Assembly: GCF_007827455.1 (NCBI RefSeq)
Contig: NZ_VISM01000001.1
Location: 372,001-436,000 of the forward strand
Source: Lutibacter sp. Hel_I_33_5
GTDB lineage: Bacteria > Bacteroidota > Bacteroidia > Flavobacteriales > Flavobacteriaceae
DNA length: 64,000 bases
Direction: 5' to 3'
A model generated the notes under the pieces. That model searched no databases, was not told where the DNA came from, and was given only the letters and a program-made list of their open reading frames with translations. Shown here piece after piece: positions 9,834 through 18,693 of the stretch (position 1 is the first letter of the stretch; each line of letters begins with the position of its first letter). Both the position numbers and the translations under genes were made by a program.

Positions 9834-9860
9834 CAAAAATAAAGCCAAAATAATTGTCAA
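9834..9860 (-). promoter_or_regulatory. Putative promoter of the ferredoxin gene
   Basis: The minus strand carries TTG (9858-9860), a 16-nt spacer and TATTTTTG (9834-9841), followed by a leader of about 30 nt to the ATG at 9797. Confidence 0.5.
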
Positions 9861-9869
9861 CCAAAATAA

Positions 9870-10928
9870 ATGAGTAGAATAGAAGAAAGAATTGACGCAT
9901 TTACCAAATTAGGAATTTTTATCAGTCAATTTTCACAAAATGATAGTCAAAAAGCTAATGACGTTTTATTTAATGATATTTTCTTTGATGGCTTTAAGCA
10001 TCAACTAAAATTAGCTCAAGAAAACAATTCTTGGTTTACAAAAGACAACATTTCTCTTTCACTCAAAAATTGGTCAAAATCACTAATAACCAGCAATTTA
10101 GAACAATGGACTTTAAATGAAAATTTTCAGAACGATTCTAAAACTGTTGCTATTGTTATGGCTGGGAATATTCCATTAGTTGGTTTTCATGATTTTTTGT
10201 CAGTGCTAATTTCAGGTCATTCTGTGCTAGTAAAACAATCTTCTAACGATAAACACATACTTCCTTTTTTAGCAAAATATTTAGAGCATGTTCATGAAGA
10301 TTTTAAAGGAAAAATCACTTTTACAGAAGGAAAACTAGAAAATTTTGATGCAGTTATAGCTACAGGAAGCAATAATACCGCTAGATATTTCGAATATTAT
10401 TTTAAAAATAAACCTAGTATTATTAGAAAAAGTAGGAATTCGGTAGCAGTAATTAAAGGTGATGAAACTTTAGAAGATTTTCAAAGTTTAAGCGATGATA
10501 TTTTTACTTATTTTGGTTTAGGATGTAGGTCAGTTTCTAAATTGTATGTTCCTAAAGACTATAATTTCGAAACCTTTTTTAACGGAATGTATGGCAAAAA
10601 AGACCACATCACTAATGCAAAATATGCTAATAATTACGATTATAACAAAGCGGTTTATTTAATGAGCGAGTTCGATTTATTAGAAAACGGGTTCTTAATG
10701 ATTAAAGAAGATGAAAGTTACTCCTCTCCTATTGCAACCATTTTCTATGAGTATTATGATAATTTAAACGACTTAAAAAATAAATTATCAGAAGATAAAG
10801 ATAAAATTCAATGTATTGTTTCTAAGGGATTTGTAGAAAAAGAAGTTAGTTTCGGTCAAACACAAAACCCTCAATTATGGGACTATGCAGATGACGTGAA
10901 TACTTTAGACTTTTTATCAAAAATATAA
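9870..10928 (+). CDS. Acyl-CoA reductase, short LuxC-like
   Basis: A 352-aa protein of the aldehyde-dehydrogenase-fold LuxC family (fatty acyl-CoA reductase). The nucleotide-binding stretch [32 protein letters not shown] and the probable catalytic Cys in [15 protein letters not shown] are visible. It is shorter than LuxC proteins of luminous bacteria (about 480 aa), and no other lux genes are nearby, so bioluminescence is not implied. Its job in flavobacteria is unclear. It leads the strand that continues with serC and serA after a 64-bp gap. Family assignment is good, substrate unknown. Confidence 0.82.
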   Translation: MSRIEERIDAFTKLGIFISQFSQNDSQKANDVLFNDIFFDGFKHQLKLAQENNSWFTKDNISLSLKNWSKSLITSNLEQWTLNENFQNDSKTVAIVMAGNIPLVGFHDFLSVLISGHSVLVKQSSNDKHILPFLAKYLEHVHEDFKGKITFTEGKLENFDAVIATGSNNTARYFEYYFKNKPSIIRKSRNSVAVIKGDETLEDFQSLSDDIFTYFGLGCRSVSKLYVPKDYNFETFFNGMYGKKDHITNAKYANNYDYNKAVYLMSEFDLLENGFLMIKEDESYSSPIATIFYEYYDNLNDLKNKLSEDKDKIQCIVSKGFVEKEVSFGQTQNPQLWDYADDVNTLDFLSKI

Positions 10929-10992
10929 TTAAAAATAGTATCAAAAAAGAATTAAAAATTTTAGATATTTGTTAGCTTAACACAACTACACA

Positions 10993-12057
10993 ATGAAAAA
11001 ACACAATTTTAGCGCAGGTCCATGTATTTTACCCGAAGAAGTACTACAAAAAGCTTCTGAAGCCGTATTGAATTTTAACAATGATGATTTATCATTAATC
11101 GAAATTTCGCACAGAAGTAAACCTTTTGTAGATGTTATGGAAAACGCTAGAAGTTTGGTTTTAGAATTATTAGGCTTAGAAAACCAGGGCTATAAAGTTT
11201 TATTTTTACAAGGTGGCGCAAGTACTCAGTTTTTAATGACTGCATATAATTTATTGAATAAAAAAGCAGCTTATTTAAATACAGGAACTTGGTCTAGTAA
11301 AGCAATCAAAGAAGCAAAACTATTTGGAGAAATGGTAGAAGTAGCTTCTTCAAAAGATAAAAACTTTAACTATATTCCTAAAGGATTTTCAATTCCAACT
11401 GATGTTGATTTTTTCCATACAACCAGTAATAATACTATTTTCGGGACACAAATTAAAGAGTTTCCAATGTTTGATGGTGTAAATGTTTGTGACATGAGTT
11501 CAGATATTTTTTCTCGTCAATTAGATTTTTCTAAGTTCGATTTAATCTATGCAGGTGCACAAAAAAATATGGGACCTGCAGGGGCAACATTAGTAGTAAT
11601 AAAAGAAGATATTTTAGGAAATGTAGAACGAGAAATTCCTTCTATGTTAGATTATAAAATACATTTAGGAAAAGACAGTATGTTTAATACACCAGCTGTT
11701 TTTCCTGTTTATGTTTCTATGTTAACCTTAGAATGGTTAAAAGATTTAGGTGGAATTCCGTTTATTGAAAAAGTAAATCAGCAAAAAGCAGATTTATTAT
11801 ATAATGAAATTGATAGAAATCCTCTATTCACAGGTTTTGCTGCGAAAGAAGATAGAAGTAACATGAACGCAACGTTTAATTTAACGGATGATTCATTAAA
11901 AAGTACTTTTGAAACGCTTTGGAATGATGCACGAATTAATGGTTTAAACGGACATAGAAGTGTTGGTGGCTATAGAGCAAGTATGTATAATGCTTTGCCA
12001 TTACACAGTGTACAAACGTTAGTGGATGCAATGCAAGAATTAGAAAGAAAAGCGTAA
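10993..12057 (+). CDS. serC: Phosphoserine aminotransferase
   Basis: A 354-aa PLP enzyme (class V aminotransferase fold) converting 3-phosphohydroxypyruvate and glutamate to phosphoserine; it also serves pyridoxine synthesis in some bacteria. It has the N-terminal KHNFSAGPCILPEEVL, FLQGGASTQF in the phosphate-binding region, the PLP-lysine stretch YAGAQKNMGPAG, and the C-terminal GHRSVGGYRASMYNA. Full length. It is followed 5 bp later by serA, making a serine-biosynthesis pair. Confidence 0.97.
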   Translation: MKKHNFSAGPCILPEEVLQKASEAVLNFNNDDLSLIEISHRSKPFVDVMENARSLVLELLGLENQGYKVLFLQGGASTQFLMTAYNLLNKKAAYLNTGTWSSKAIKEAKLFGEMVEVASSKDKNFNYIPKGFSIPTDVDFFHTTSNNTIFGTQIKEFPMFDGVNVCDMSSDIFSRQLDFSKFDLIYAGAQKNMGPAGATLVVIKEDILGNVEREIPSMLDYKIHLGKDSMFNTPAVFPVYVSMLTLEWLKDLGGIPFIEKVNQQKADLLYNEIDRNPLFTGFAAKEDRSNMNATFNLTDDSLKSTFETLWNDARINGLNGHRSVGGYRASMYNALPLHSVQTLVDAMQELERKA

Positions 12058-12062
12058 TAATT

Positions 12063-13016
12063 ATGAAAGTACTAGCAAACGACGGAATATCACAAAGTGG
12101 AGTTGACGCTTTAGAAAAAGGTGGATTTGAAGTAATTACTACAAAAGTTGCTCAAAATCAACTTGAAAATTACATCAATGAAAATAACATCGATGCAATT
12201 TTAGTAAGATCGGCTACACAGGTTAGACAAGAATTAATAGATGCTTGTCCGAGTATAAAACTAATTGGTCGTGGTGGCGTAGGTATGGATAATATTGATG
12301 TTCAGTATGCTAGAGATAATGGATTACATGTTATCAATACACCAGCCGCATCTTCTAGTTCTGTTGCAGAATTAGTATTTGCGCACTTATTCGGAATGTC
12401 ACGTTTTTTACATCAATCTAATAGAGAAATGCCTTTAGAAGGAGATTCTCGATTTAAAGAATTGAAAAAAGCCTATGCTGGCGGAACTGAATTACGTGGT
12501 AAAACTATTGGTATAATAGGTTTTGGTAGAATTGGACAAGAAGTTGCAAAAATTGCGATTGGTTTAGGAATGGAGGTAATTGCTACTGATGCTTTTATGG
12601 AAAGTGCCACTATAGAATTATCTTTTTATAACAATACAAAAGCATCTTTTTCAATTGAAACACAACCATTAGCAACGCTTTTAAAAGATTCAGATTTTAT
12701 TACATTACATGTACCTGCACAAGATGATTATGTTATTGGAAAAACTCAATTCGAAGCCATGAAAAATGGTGTAGGCGTTGTAAACGCTGCTCGTGGTGGT
12801 GTGTTGGATGAAATAGCATTGATAAATGCTATTGAAGAAGGAAAAGTTCATTTTGCTGCCTTAGACGTTTTTGAAAAAGAACCAACGCCAGAAATGCAGT
12901 TATTAATGAATCCTGACCTGTCTTTAACACCACATATTGGTGCAGCAACTAAAGAAGCTCAAGATAGAATTGGAACTGAATTAGCGAGTCAGATTATTTC
13001 TTTATTAAAGGAATAA
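12063..13016 (+). CDS. serA: D-3-phosphoglycerate dehydrogenase, short form
   Basis: A 317-aa NAD-dependent D-isomer-specific 2-hydroxyacid dehydrogenase catalysing the first step of serine synthesis. It shows the Rossmann motif GIIGFGRIGQEVAKIA around residue 150, VNAARGGVLDE, and the catalytic His in TPHIGAATKEAQ. There is no C-terminal ACT or ASB domain, so the usual serine feedback site is absent. Operon position directly behind serC supports the assignment over a generic 2-hydroxyacid dehydrogenase. Confidence 0.93.
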   Translation: MKVLANDGISQSGVDALEKGGFEVITTKVAQNQLENYINENNIDAILVRSATQVRQELIDACPSIKLIGRGGVGMDNIDVQYARDNGLHVINTPAASSSSVAELVFAHLFGMSRFLHQSNREMPLEGDSRFKELKKAYAGGTELRGKTIGIIGFGRIGQEVAKIAIGLGMEVIATDAFMESATIELSFYNNTKASFSIETQPLATLLKDSDFITLHVPAQDDYVIGKTQFEAMKNGVGVVNAARGGVLDEIALINAIEEGKVHFAALDVFEKEPTPEMQLLMNPDLSLTPHIGAATKEAQDRIGTELASQIISLLKE

Positions 13017-13077
13017 TTAACGATTTTTTGTTGTTAAAAAAACTAATTACTTACAACTAAATCCTAAAAACTAGTCA

Positions 13078-14316
13078 ATGGCCATCGTAAAACCTTTTAA
13101 AGCAGTACGAGCTACAAGAGATAAAGTAGCTTTAGTGTCTTCAAAATCTTATGAAGCTTATACACCTGCTGAATTGGGTGCTAAACTAGATTTTAATCCG
13201 TTTACGTTTTTACATGTCATTAATCCTGGGTATAAATACCATCAAGAAGTATCTGGAGAGCAACGTTTTCAATTAGTTCATAACCGATTTTTAGAATTTA
13301 AAGAGAATGGTATTTTTTTACAAGACGAAAAAGAATCCTTCTATATTTATGAGAAAAAAGATGGTAAAAATAGCTATTGCGGAATTATTGCCGGAAGTTC
13401 AGTAGATGACTATGAAAATGACATCATTAAAAAACATGAAGGTACTATTGAAAAAAGAGAAATCCTTTTTGAAAACTACTTAAAAACTACTGGGTTTAAC
13501 GCAGAACCTGTGCTCCTAACTTATCCTGATAATGATTCGCTAGAAACAATTATCAAAAACTATAAAGAAACGGTACGCCCTGAATATGAGTTTTCTACAA
13601 CCGATAAAAAACTACATAAATTTTGGGTAATTACTGAAACCGATTTGCTTGATGAAATTAAAGATGCCTTTAAAACCATTGACTCAATTTATATTGCCGA
13701 TGGACATCATAGATCAGCTTCTTCCTATTTATTAGCAAAAAATTTACGCAAAGAGAACCCAAATCATACAGGAAAAGAAGCCTATAATTATTTTATGACC
13801 TATTTAATTCCTGAAAGTCATTTACAAATTTCTGAGTTCAATCGATTTGTAAAAGATTTAAATGGATTGACTGTAGATGATTTTTTAATGAAATTAGACG
13901 CATCATTTAGAATAGAAAATCATGGTGCACACTATTATTACCCTTCAAAAAAGAATCATTTTAGCATGTATTTAGAAGGTACATTTTATTCGTTATATTT
14001 AAGAAGGTCTCTGTATAAATTTACGGATGCATTAAGTAAATTGGATGCAGAAATATTATTTAGAACAATCTTAAAACCTATTTTAGGTATTGATAACCTG
14101 AATAATAACAATAGAATTGGATATTCACATACTAAAAAAGATGTATTATCTGTTAAAACAAAAGTAGATGATGGTACATACAAAGTTGGATTTGGATTAT
14201 TACCTATTTCTGTAAATGAAATGAAAGAAGTTGCTGACAACAATTTAAAAATGCCTCCAAAAACCACGTATATTGAACCAAAACTAAGAAGTGGATTAAC
14301 AATGTACGAATTTTAG
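13078..14316 (+). CDS. DUF1015 family protein
   Basis: A 412-aa cytoplasmic protein recognised by the N-terminal VKPFKAVRATRDKVALVSSKSYE, the central YIADGHHRSASSYLLAKN (a conserved His-rich loop suggestive of an active site) and the C-terminal MPPKTTYIEPKLRSGL. The MPPKSTYFEPK-type ending is shared by DUF1015 members, and some databases link the family loosely to HPr kinase. Biochemical function is unknown to me. The gene follows serA and precedes the YggS gene by 29 bp, a neighbourhood conserved in Flavobacteriaceae, so a link to serine or PLP metabolism is a reasonable inference only. Confidence 0.88.
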   Translation: MAIVKPFKAVRATRDKVALVSSKSYEAYTPAELGAKLDFNPFTFLHVINPGYKYHQEVSGEQRFQLVHNRFLEFKENGIFLQDEKESFYIYEKKDGKNSYCGIIAGSSVDDYENDIIKKHEGTIEKREILFENYLKTTGFNAEPVLLTYPDNDSLETIIKNYKETVRPEYEFSTTDKKLHKFWVITETDLLDEIKDAFKTIDSIYIADGHHRSASSYLLAKNLRKENPNHTGKEAYNYFMTYLIPESHLQISEFNRFVKDLNGLTVDDFLMKLDASFRIENHGAHYYYPSKKNHFSMYLEGTFYSLYLRRSLYKFTDALSKLDAEILFRTILKPILGIDNLNNNNRIGYSHTKKDVLSVKTKVDDGTYKVGFGLLPISVNEMKEVADNNLKMPPKTTYIEPKLRSGLTMYEF

Positions 14317-14345
14317 TACAACCTCTGAAAAGTCAATTTTAACCT

Positions 14346-15005
14346 ATGATTACAAGAAACTTAACAGAAATAAAAGCAACCTTACCCGAACATGTAACCT
14401 TAGTAGCGGTTTCTAAAACCAAACCTATTGTTGATATTCAAGAAGCTTATGATGCTGGTCAACGAGTATTTGGAGAAAATAAAATTCAGGAAATGGTTGC
14501 TAAATATGATGCTTTACCTAAAGATATCAATTGGCATATGATTGGTCATTTACAACGTAACAAAGTAAAGTATATGGCACATTTTGTCGATTTAATTCAT
14601 GGAGTTGATAGTTTTAAAACCTTGAAAGAAATCAATAAGCAAGCAAAAAAACATAATAGAGTTATTAATTGTTTACTGCAAGCTAGAATTGCACAAGAAG
14701 AAACAAAATTCGGATTAACTTTTAACGATATAAATCAAATAATTACTTCAGAAGAATTGTCTGAATTAGAGAACATTTCTATTGTTGGCTTAATGGGAAT
14801 GGCAACATTCACGGATGATAAGCATCAATTACAAGAAGAATTTTCATCATTAAAAAACTTTTTTGACACGCTAAAAACTCAAAATTCAAAACTTAAAATT
14901 TTAAGCATGGGAATGAGTGGAGATTACCCCTTAGCCATTGAAAATGGGAGTACTATGGTTAGAGTTGGAAGTTCAATTTTTGGTCATCGTAATTATATTG
15001 CCTAA
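14346..15005 (+). CDS. YggS/PLPBP family PLP homeostasis protein
   Basis: A 219-aa single-domain PLP-binding protein with alanine-racemase-type TIM-barrel fold. The PLP lysine lies in LVAVSKTKP near residue 26; GENKIQEM, WHMIGHLQRNK and the phosphate-binding MGMSGDYPLAIENGSTMVRVGSSIFG are the family signatures. Members buffer PLP and affect amino-acid pools, with no catalytic activity established. Its position after the PLP enzyme serC and serA fits a PLP/amino-acid theme. Confidence 0.95.
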   Translation: MITRNLTEIKATLPEHVTLVAVSKTKPIVDIQEAYDAGQRVFGENKIQEMVAKYDALPKDINWHMIGHLQRNKVKYMAHFVDLIHGVDSFKTLKEINKQAKKHNRVINCLLQARIAQEETKFGLTFNDINQIITSEELSELENISIVGLMGMATFTDDKHQLQEEFSSLKNFFDTLKTQNSKLKILSMGMSGDYPLAIENGSTMVRVGSSIFGHRNYIA

Positions 15006-15029
15006 ATTGCACGTCAAAGAAGAAGAAAG

Positions 15030-16109
15030 GTGTACGCTATATTAGACATTGAAACTACTGGCGGTAAGTTTAATGAAGAAGGAATTACTGAGATTGCCAT
15101 CTACAAATACGACGGAACAACCGTTATAGATCAATTTATTTCACTTGTAAACCCCGAAAAAGAAATACAAGAATTTGTTGTTAAACTAACAGGTATTAAC
15201 AATAAAATGCTTCGTAATGCACCAAAGTTTTTTGAAGTTGCCAAACGTATTATAGAAATAACCCAAGATTGTACGTTGGTAGCGCATAATACAGATTTTG
15301 ATTACCGTATTTTAAGAACAGAATTTAGACGCTTAGGCTATGATTTTCTTAGAAATACTATTTGCACGGTAGAACTGAGTAAGCAATTAATCCCAGATCA
15401 ACCTACTTATAAATTAGGTAAATTAGCAAAAGCATTAGGAATTCCAATGACAGATAGACATAGAGCTTCTGGTGATGCTTTGGCAACAGTGCAATTATTT
15501 AAAATGCTTTTAGATAAAAATGTAGATAAATCTATTATTGAAGCAGCTGTTAAATATCACGATAACAGAAATCAGATTGAAAAAGAGCAAAAGATTTTAA
15601 ATTCGATTCCAGAAAACATGGGCGTTTTTTATGTGCATAGAAGTGATGGAACTGTTATTTATATAGGACGAGGAAGTAACATGAAGTCTGAAGTTAACAA
15701 ACTATTTCTAAAAAGTTCTAATAGAGCTAAAAAAATACAAAGTAGAGTTTCTAAAGTATCTTTTGAAGAAACTGGAAATGTTCTTTTTACCCGTTTAAAG
15801 TTTTACACCGAATTAGATGTTTTAAAGCCTAAATATAATTTACAAAGAGCAAAAAAAATTAACCATAAAGATTTTGGTAACGATAATATGATTGTGCTAG
15901 AAAATGGACGTAAAACTGGTGAAAACGGCGTTATATTAGTAGAAAACAATGAAATTTTTGGGTATGGATATACAAATTTAGCACATCAAGAAAATCAATT
16001 AGAAGTATTAAAAAATATTGTTACTCCTTTTGAAAACAAAGCATTAGCTAAAAATATTGTAGCGAATTATCTTCAGAAAAATGCTGCAAAAAAAATCATC
16101 AGATTTTAA
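15030..16109 (+). CDS. DnaQ-like 3'-5' exonuclease with degenerate GIY-YIG domain
   Basis: A 359-aa protein with a GTG start. Residues 1-165 form a DEDDh exonuclease: Exo I DIETTG, Exo II HNTDFDYRILRTEF, Exo III HRASGDA. Residues about 195-275 align with the GIY-YIG nuclease domain of UvrC/Cho (GVFYVHRSDGTVIYIGRG ... LDVLKPKYN), giving the DnaQ-UvrC fusion layout common in Bacteroidota. By my hand alignment the GIY Tyr is Phe, the catalytic Arg position is Glu (NMKSEV) and the metal-binding Glu position is Phe, so the second domain is probably inactive. The exonuclease half looks intact. It may act in repair or replication proofreading. Confidence 0.85.
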   Translation: MYAILDIETTGGKFNEEGITEIAIYKYDGTTVIDQFISLVNPEKEIQEFVVKLTGINNKMLRNAPKFFEVAKRIIEITQDCTLVAHNTDFDYRILRTEFRRLGYDFLRNTICTVELSKQLIPDQPTYKLGKLAKALGIPMTDRHRASGDALATVQLFKMLLDKNVDKSIIEAAVKYHDNRNQIEKEQKILNSIPENMGVFYVHRSDGTVIYIGRGSNMKSEVNKLFLKSSNRAKKIQSRVSKVSFEETGNVLFTRLKFYTELDVLKPKYNLQRAKKINHKDFGNDNMIVLENGRKTGENGVILVENNEIFGYGYTNLAHQENQLEVLKNIVTPFENKALAKNIVANYLQKNAAKKIIRF

Positions 16110-16177
16110 CTTCCTTTACGCAGTTATTTCAATGCTAAAAAAATAATTTGTAGTATTGCTATAGAAAACTATTATTT

Positions 16178-17002
16178 GTGAGTTCAGAACAAAAAAAATC
16201 AAGTTTTAGACATCGATTACACGAAATAATTTACGAAGCAGACACCAATGCAGGTAAAGTATTTGACGTAGTTTTATTAGCCGCAATTCTTGCTAGTGTA
16301 CTTTTTGTTATGCTAGAAAGCGTTGAAAGTTTTGATACTAAATATCATACGTTTCTAAATATTGCGGAATGGATCATTACCATCTTATTTACTATAGAAT
16401 ATATTTTACGCCTTATAGCGATTAAAAAACCATGGAAATATGTTTTTAGTTTCTACGGTATTATAGATTTACTTTCTACACTCCCAAAATACTTATCACT
16501 TATTTTTGTTGGCACGCATCATTTGGCAGCCTTAAGAGCATTACGTCTATTACGCGTTTTTAGAATTTTAAAACTAGCACGGTATATTGGAGCTTCAAAC
16601 AGATTATTAGTTGCACTTAGAGCCAGTAGAGCAAAAATTGCAGTTTTCTTATTTTTCATCGTTATTTTATGCATCATTTTAGGAACAGTAATGTATATGG
16701 TAGAAGGCGAAGAAAACGGATTTACAAGTATTCCTAGAAGTGTATATTGGGCAATTGTTACTATGACCACCGTTGGTTACGGAGATATTGCTCCTCATAC
16801 CCCACTTGGTCAATTAATTGCCAGTGTGATTATGATTTTAGGATACGGAATAATAGCTATTCCTACAGGAATTGTAAGCTCGGAAATGACGAAGACTGTG
16901 TTGGATGTTAATACGCAGGCTTGTCCTAGTTGTTTAAAAGAAAACCATAAAGACAATGCAGAATTTTGCTATAACTGTGGAAGTATTTTAAACGAAGAAT
17001 AA
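16178..17002 (+). CDS. Voltage-gated-type potassium channel with C-terminal zinc ribbon
   Basis: A 274-aa six-helix ion channel subunit with a GTG start. S1-S3 are hydrophobic, and the S4 voltage sensor has regularly spaced arginines (LRALRLLRVFRILKLARY, about residues 117-135). The pore has the K+ filter TMTTVGYGDIAP near residue 197, followed by S6. After S6 comes a four-cysteine ribbon, CPSC...CYNCG (about 249-268), which is not part of classical Kv channels and could sense metal or redox or mediate assembly. It ends in the base before the miaA start codon, so the two are probably cotranscribed. Confidence 0.9.
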   Translation: MSSEQKKSSFRHRLHEIIYEADTNAGKVFDVVLLAAILASVLFVMLESVESFDTKYHTFLNIAEWIITILFTIEYILRLIAIKKPWKYVFSFYGIIDLLSTLPKYLSLIFVGTHHLAALRALRLLRVFRILKLARYIGASNRLLVALRASRAKIAVFLFFIVILCIILGTVMYMVEGEENGFTSIPRSVYWAIVTMTTVGYGDIAPHTPLGQLIASVIMILGYGIIAIPTGIVSSEMTKTVLDVNTQACPSCLKENHKDNAEFCYNCGSILNEE

Positions 17003-17911
17003 GTGAATTATAAAAATACATTCATTACTATTGTTGGCCCTACTGCTATTGGTAAAACAGCTTTAAGCATTCAATTAGCCAATCATTTTTCTTGTGATAT
17101 TATTTCTTGCGATTCCCGTCAATTTTATAAAGAAATGAGCATTGGTACAGCTGTACCCAATGCTGAAGAATTGGCAGCAGCAAAGCATCATTTTATACAA
17201 AACAGAAGTATTTTTGAGGAATATAATGTAGGACAGTTTGAAAAAGATGCGCTGCAAAAACTAGACGAATTATTTACTGAAAATTCGGTACAAATTATGG
17301 TTGGTGGAAGTGGATTGTATGTAGATGCTGTTTTAAAAGGATTAGATTATTTTCCTGAAGTAGCTCCAGCTATCAGAGAACAACTGAATGTCGAATTAGC
17401 AGAAAACGGAATAGCATCCCTTCAAAACAAATTAAAAGAACTAGATATTGAAAGCTATAAAACCTTGGCAATTGATAATCCACATCGATTAATAAGAGCT
17501 TTAGAGATTTGTATTGGTACAGGTAACACGTATTCATCCTATAAAAACAAACCCAAAGCACCTAGAAATTTTAATGCTATAAAAATTGGATTAACTGCCG
17601 ATAGAGAAATTTTGTACAACAGAATTAATCAACGTGTAGATATCATGATGAACAATGGTTTGTTGGAAGAAGCAAAAAAATTACATCAGCATAAAACTTT
17701 AAACGCTCTACAAACTGTGGGATACAGAGAGTTATTCTCTTATTTTGATGGTAATTTTACCAAAGAATTTGCCATTGAAGAAATTAAGAAAAACACGCGT
17801 CGTTTTGCAAAACGACAAGGTACTTGGTTTAGAAAAGATACGGCTATTACTTGGTTTGATTATCAAGAAGAAATAGCACCAATTATAGAAACTATTACTA
17901 CAAAACTTTAA
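17003..17911 (+). CDS. miaA: tRNA dimethylallyltransferase
   Basis: A 302-aa enzyme that transfers a dimethylallyl group to A37 of tRNAs reading UNN codons. P-loop GPTAIGKTALSIQLA at residue 11, then SCDSRQFYKEMSIGTAVPN, LVGGSGLYVDAVLKGLD-like segment and the C-terminal TVGYRELFSYFDG plus KNTRRFAKRQGTWFRKD. The GTG start directly abuts the stop codon of the channel gene, which suggests translational coupling. Full length. Confidence 0.97.
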   Translation: MNYKNTFITIVGPTAIGKTALSIQLANHFSCDIISCDSRQFYKEMSIGTAVPNAEELAAAKHHFIQNRSIFEEYNVGQFEKDALQKLDELFTENSVQIMVGGSGLYVDAVLKGLDYFPEVAPAIREQLNVELAENGIASLQNKLKELDIESYKTLAIDNPHRLIRALEICIGTGNTYSSYKNKPKAPRNFNAIKIGLTADREILYNRINQRVDIMMNNGLLEEAKKLHQHKTLNALQTVGYRELFSYFDGNFTKEFAIEEIKKNTRRFAKRQGTWFRKDTAITWFDYQEEIAPIIETITTKL

Positions 17912-17954
17912 CTTTTTTTATGAAACTAAAGTTTTCATAACTCATTCGCTTTTA

Positions 17955-17962
17955 TATATTTG
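17955..17962 (+). promoter_or_regulatory. Putative -7 element for the OmpH gene
   Basis: TATATTTG, an exact TAnnTTTG match, 60 nt before the OmpH ATG. The REP-like palindrome at 17968-17990 lies just downstream and would be transcribed in the 5' leader. Confidence 0.45.
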
Positions 17963-17967
17963 CGCAA

Positions 17968-17990
17968 ATTCCCGCTTTCGCGAGAATGAT
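17968..17990. repeat. REP-like half element in the OmpH leader
   Basis: ATTCCCGC-TTT-CGCGAGAAT followed by GAT; the reverse strand reads ATCATTCTCGCG... The stem has one mismatch. The TCATTCYYGCGAAAGC core parallels the arm of the element at 25529-25595, so it looks like a single arm of the same family. Confidence 0.55.
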
Positions 17991-18022
17991 AACAATAAAA
18001 TCAAATTATTTAATTATTTTTT

Positions 18023-18529
18023 ATGAAATCAAAATTACTTATTGCTATTACAATTTTATTTACAAGTATTTCTTTTGCACAAACTAAAGTTGGAACGGTT
18101 GACTTAGATTATATTATTGGATTAATGCCAGAAATGAAAAAAGTAATCTCAAATACACAAGCTTATGGTGTAAAATTAGATTCTACTTTTCAAGTAAAAT
18201 TAAAAGAATATCAAGTTAAGTTAGAAGAATACAAAAAAATGTCTGACTTATTGAAAAAAGTGAATACTAAAGAAATTGCGGGTTTAGAGCAAGATTTACA
18301 AAAATATAGACAGAACGGAAATCAATTGATACAATTAAAAAGAGATGAGTTCATGCGTCCTTTATATGGTAAAGTTGGCGGTGTTATCAGTGAAATTTCT
18401 AAAGCAAATGGATATACACAAGTACTTACCATTAAAGGAAACGAGTTTGCTTATATTGATGAAAAATTTGATATTACGCAGTTAGTTTTAGACAAATTAG
18501 GTTTAAAACCTGCAGCTAAAAAGAACTAA
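18023..18529 (+). CDS. OmpH/Skp family periplasmic chaperone
   Basis: A 168-aa protein with an N-terminal signal peptide (cleavage after ISFAQ), a VGTVDLDYIIGLMPEMK start of the mature part, and a Lys/Glu/Leu-rich helical coiled-coil stretch (about residues 45-115) forming the tentacle of Skp-like chaperones. It ends AAKKN. Skp-type proteins hold unfolded outer-membrane proteins in the periplasm. Bacteroidota usually carry several paralogues next to bamA; this one stands alone with its own promoter and terminator. Confidence 0.87.
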   Translation: MKSKLLIAITILFTSISFAQTKVGTVDLDYIIGLMPEMKKVISNTQAYGVKLDSTFQVKLKEYQVKLEEYKKMSDLLKKVNTKEIAGLEQDLQKYRQNGNQLIQLKRDEFMRPLYGKVGGVISEISKANGYTQVLTIKGNEFAYIDEKFDITQLVLDKLGLKPAAKKN

Positions 18530-18550
18530 AAAAGTGTACATATAATTTAT

Positions 18551-18578
18551 AAAACCTCGCAACTAGCGAGGTTTTTTT
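18551..18578 (+). terminator. Rho-independent terminator of the OmpH gene
   Basis: Stem AAACCTCGC / GCGAGGTTT with a 5-nt loop, followed by TTTT. It lies 22 bases after the stop codon. Confidence 0.85.
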
Positions 18579-18693
18579 GTTTTAAGAAATAAGCTGATTT
18601 TTTTTTCACAAAACGATAACTTCATTAACTCCGAATATAAATCATTAAAACGATACATATTCGTACAAGTTAACAAACCTTATAAAAACTCCC

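Noticed and set aside
9870..10928. Bioluminescence (lux) locus
   Set aside because: Only a short LuxC-like reductase is present; no luciferase, LuxD or LuxE genes are nearby.
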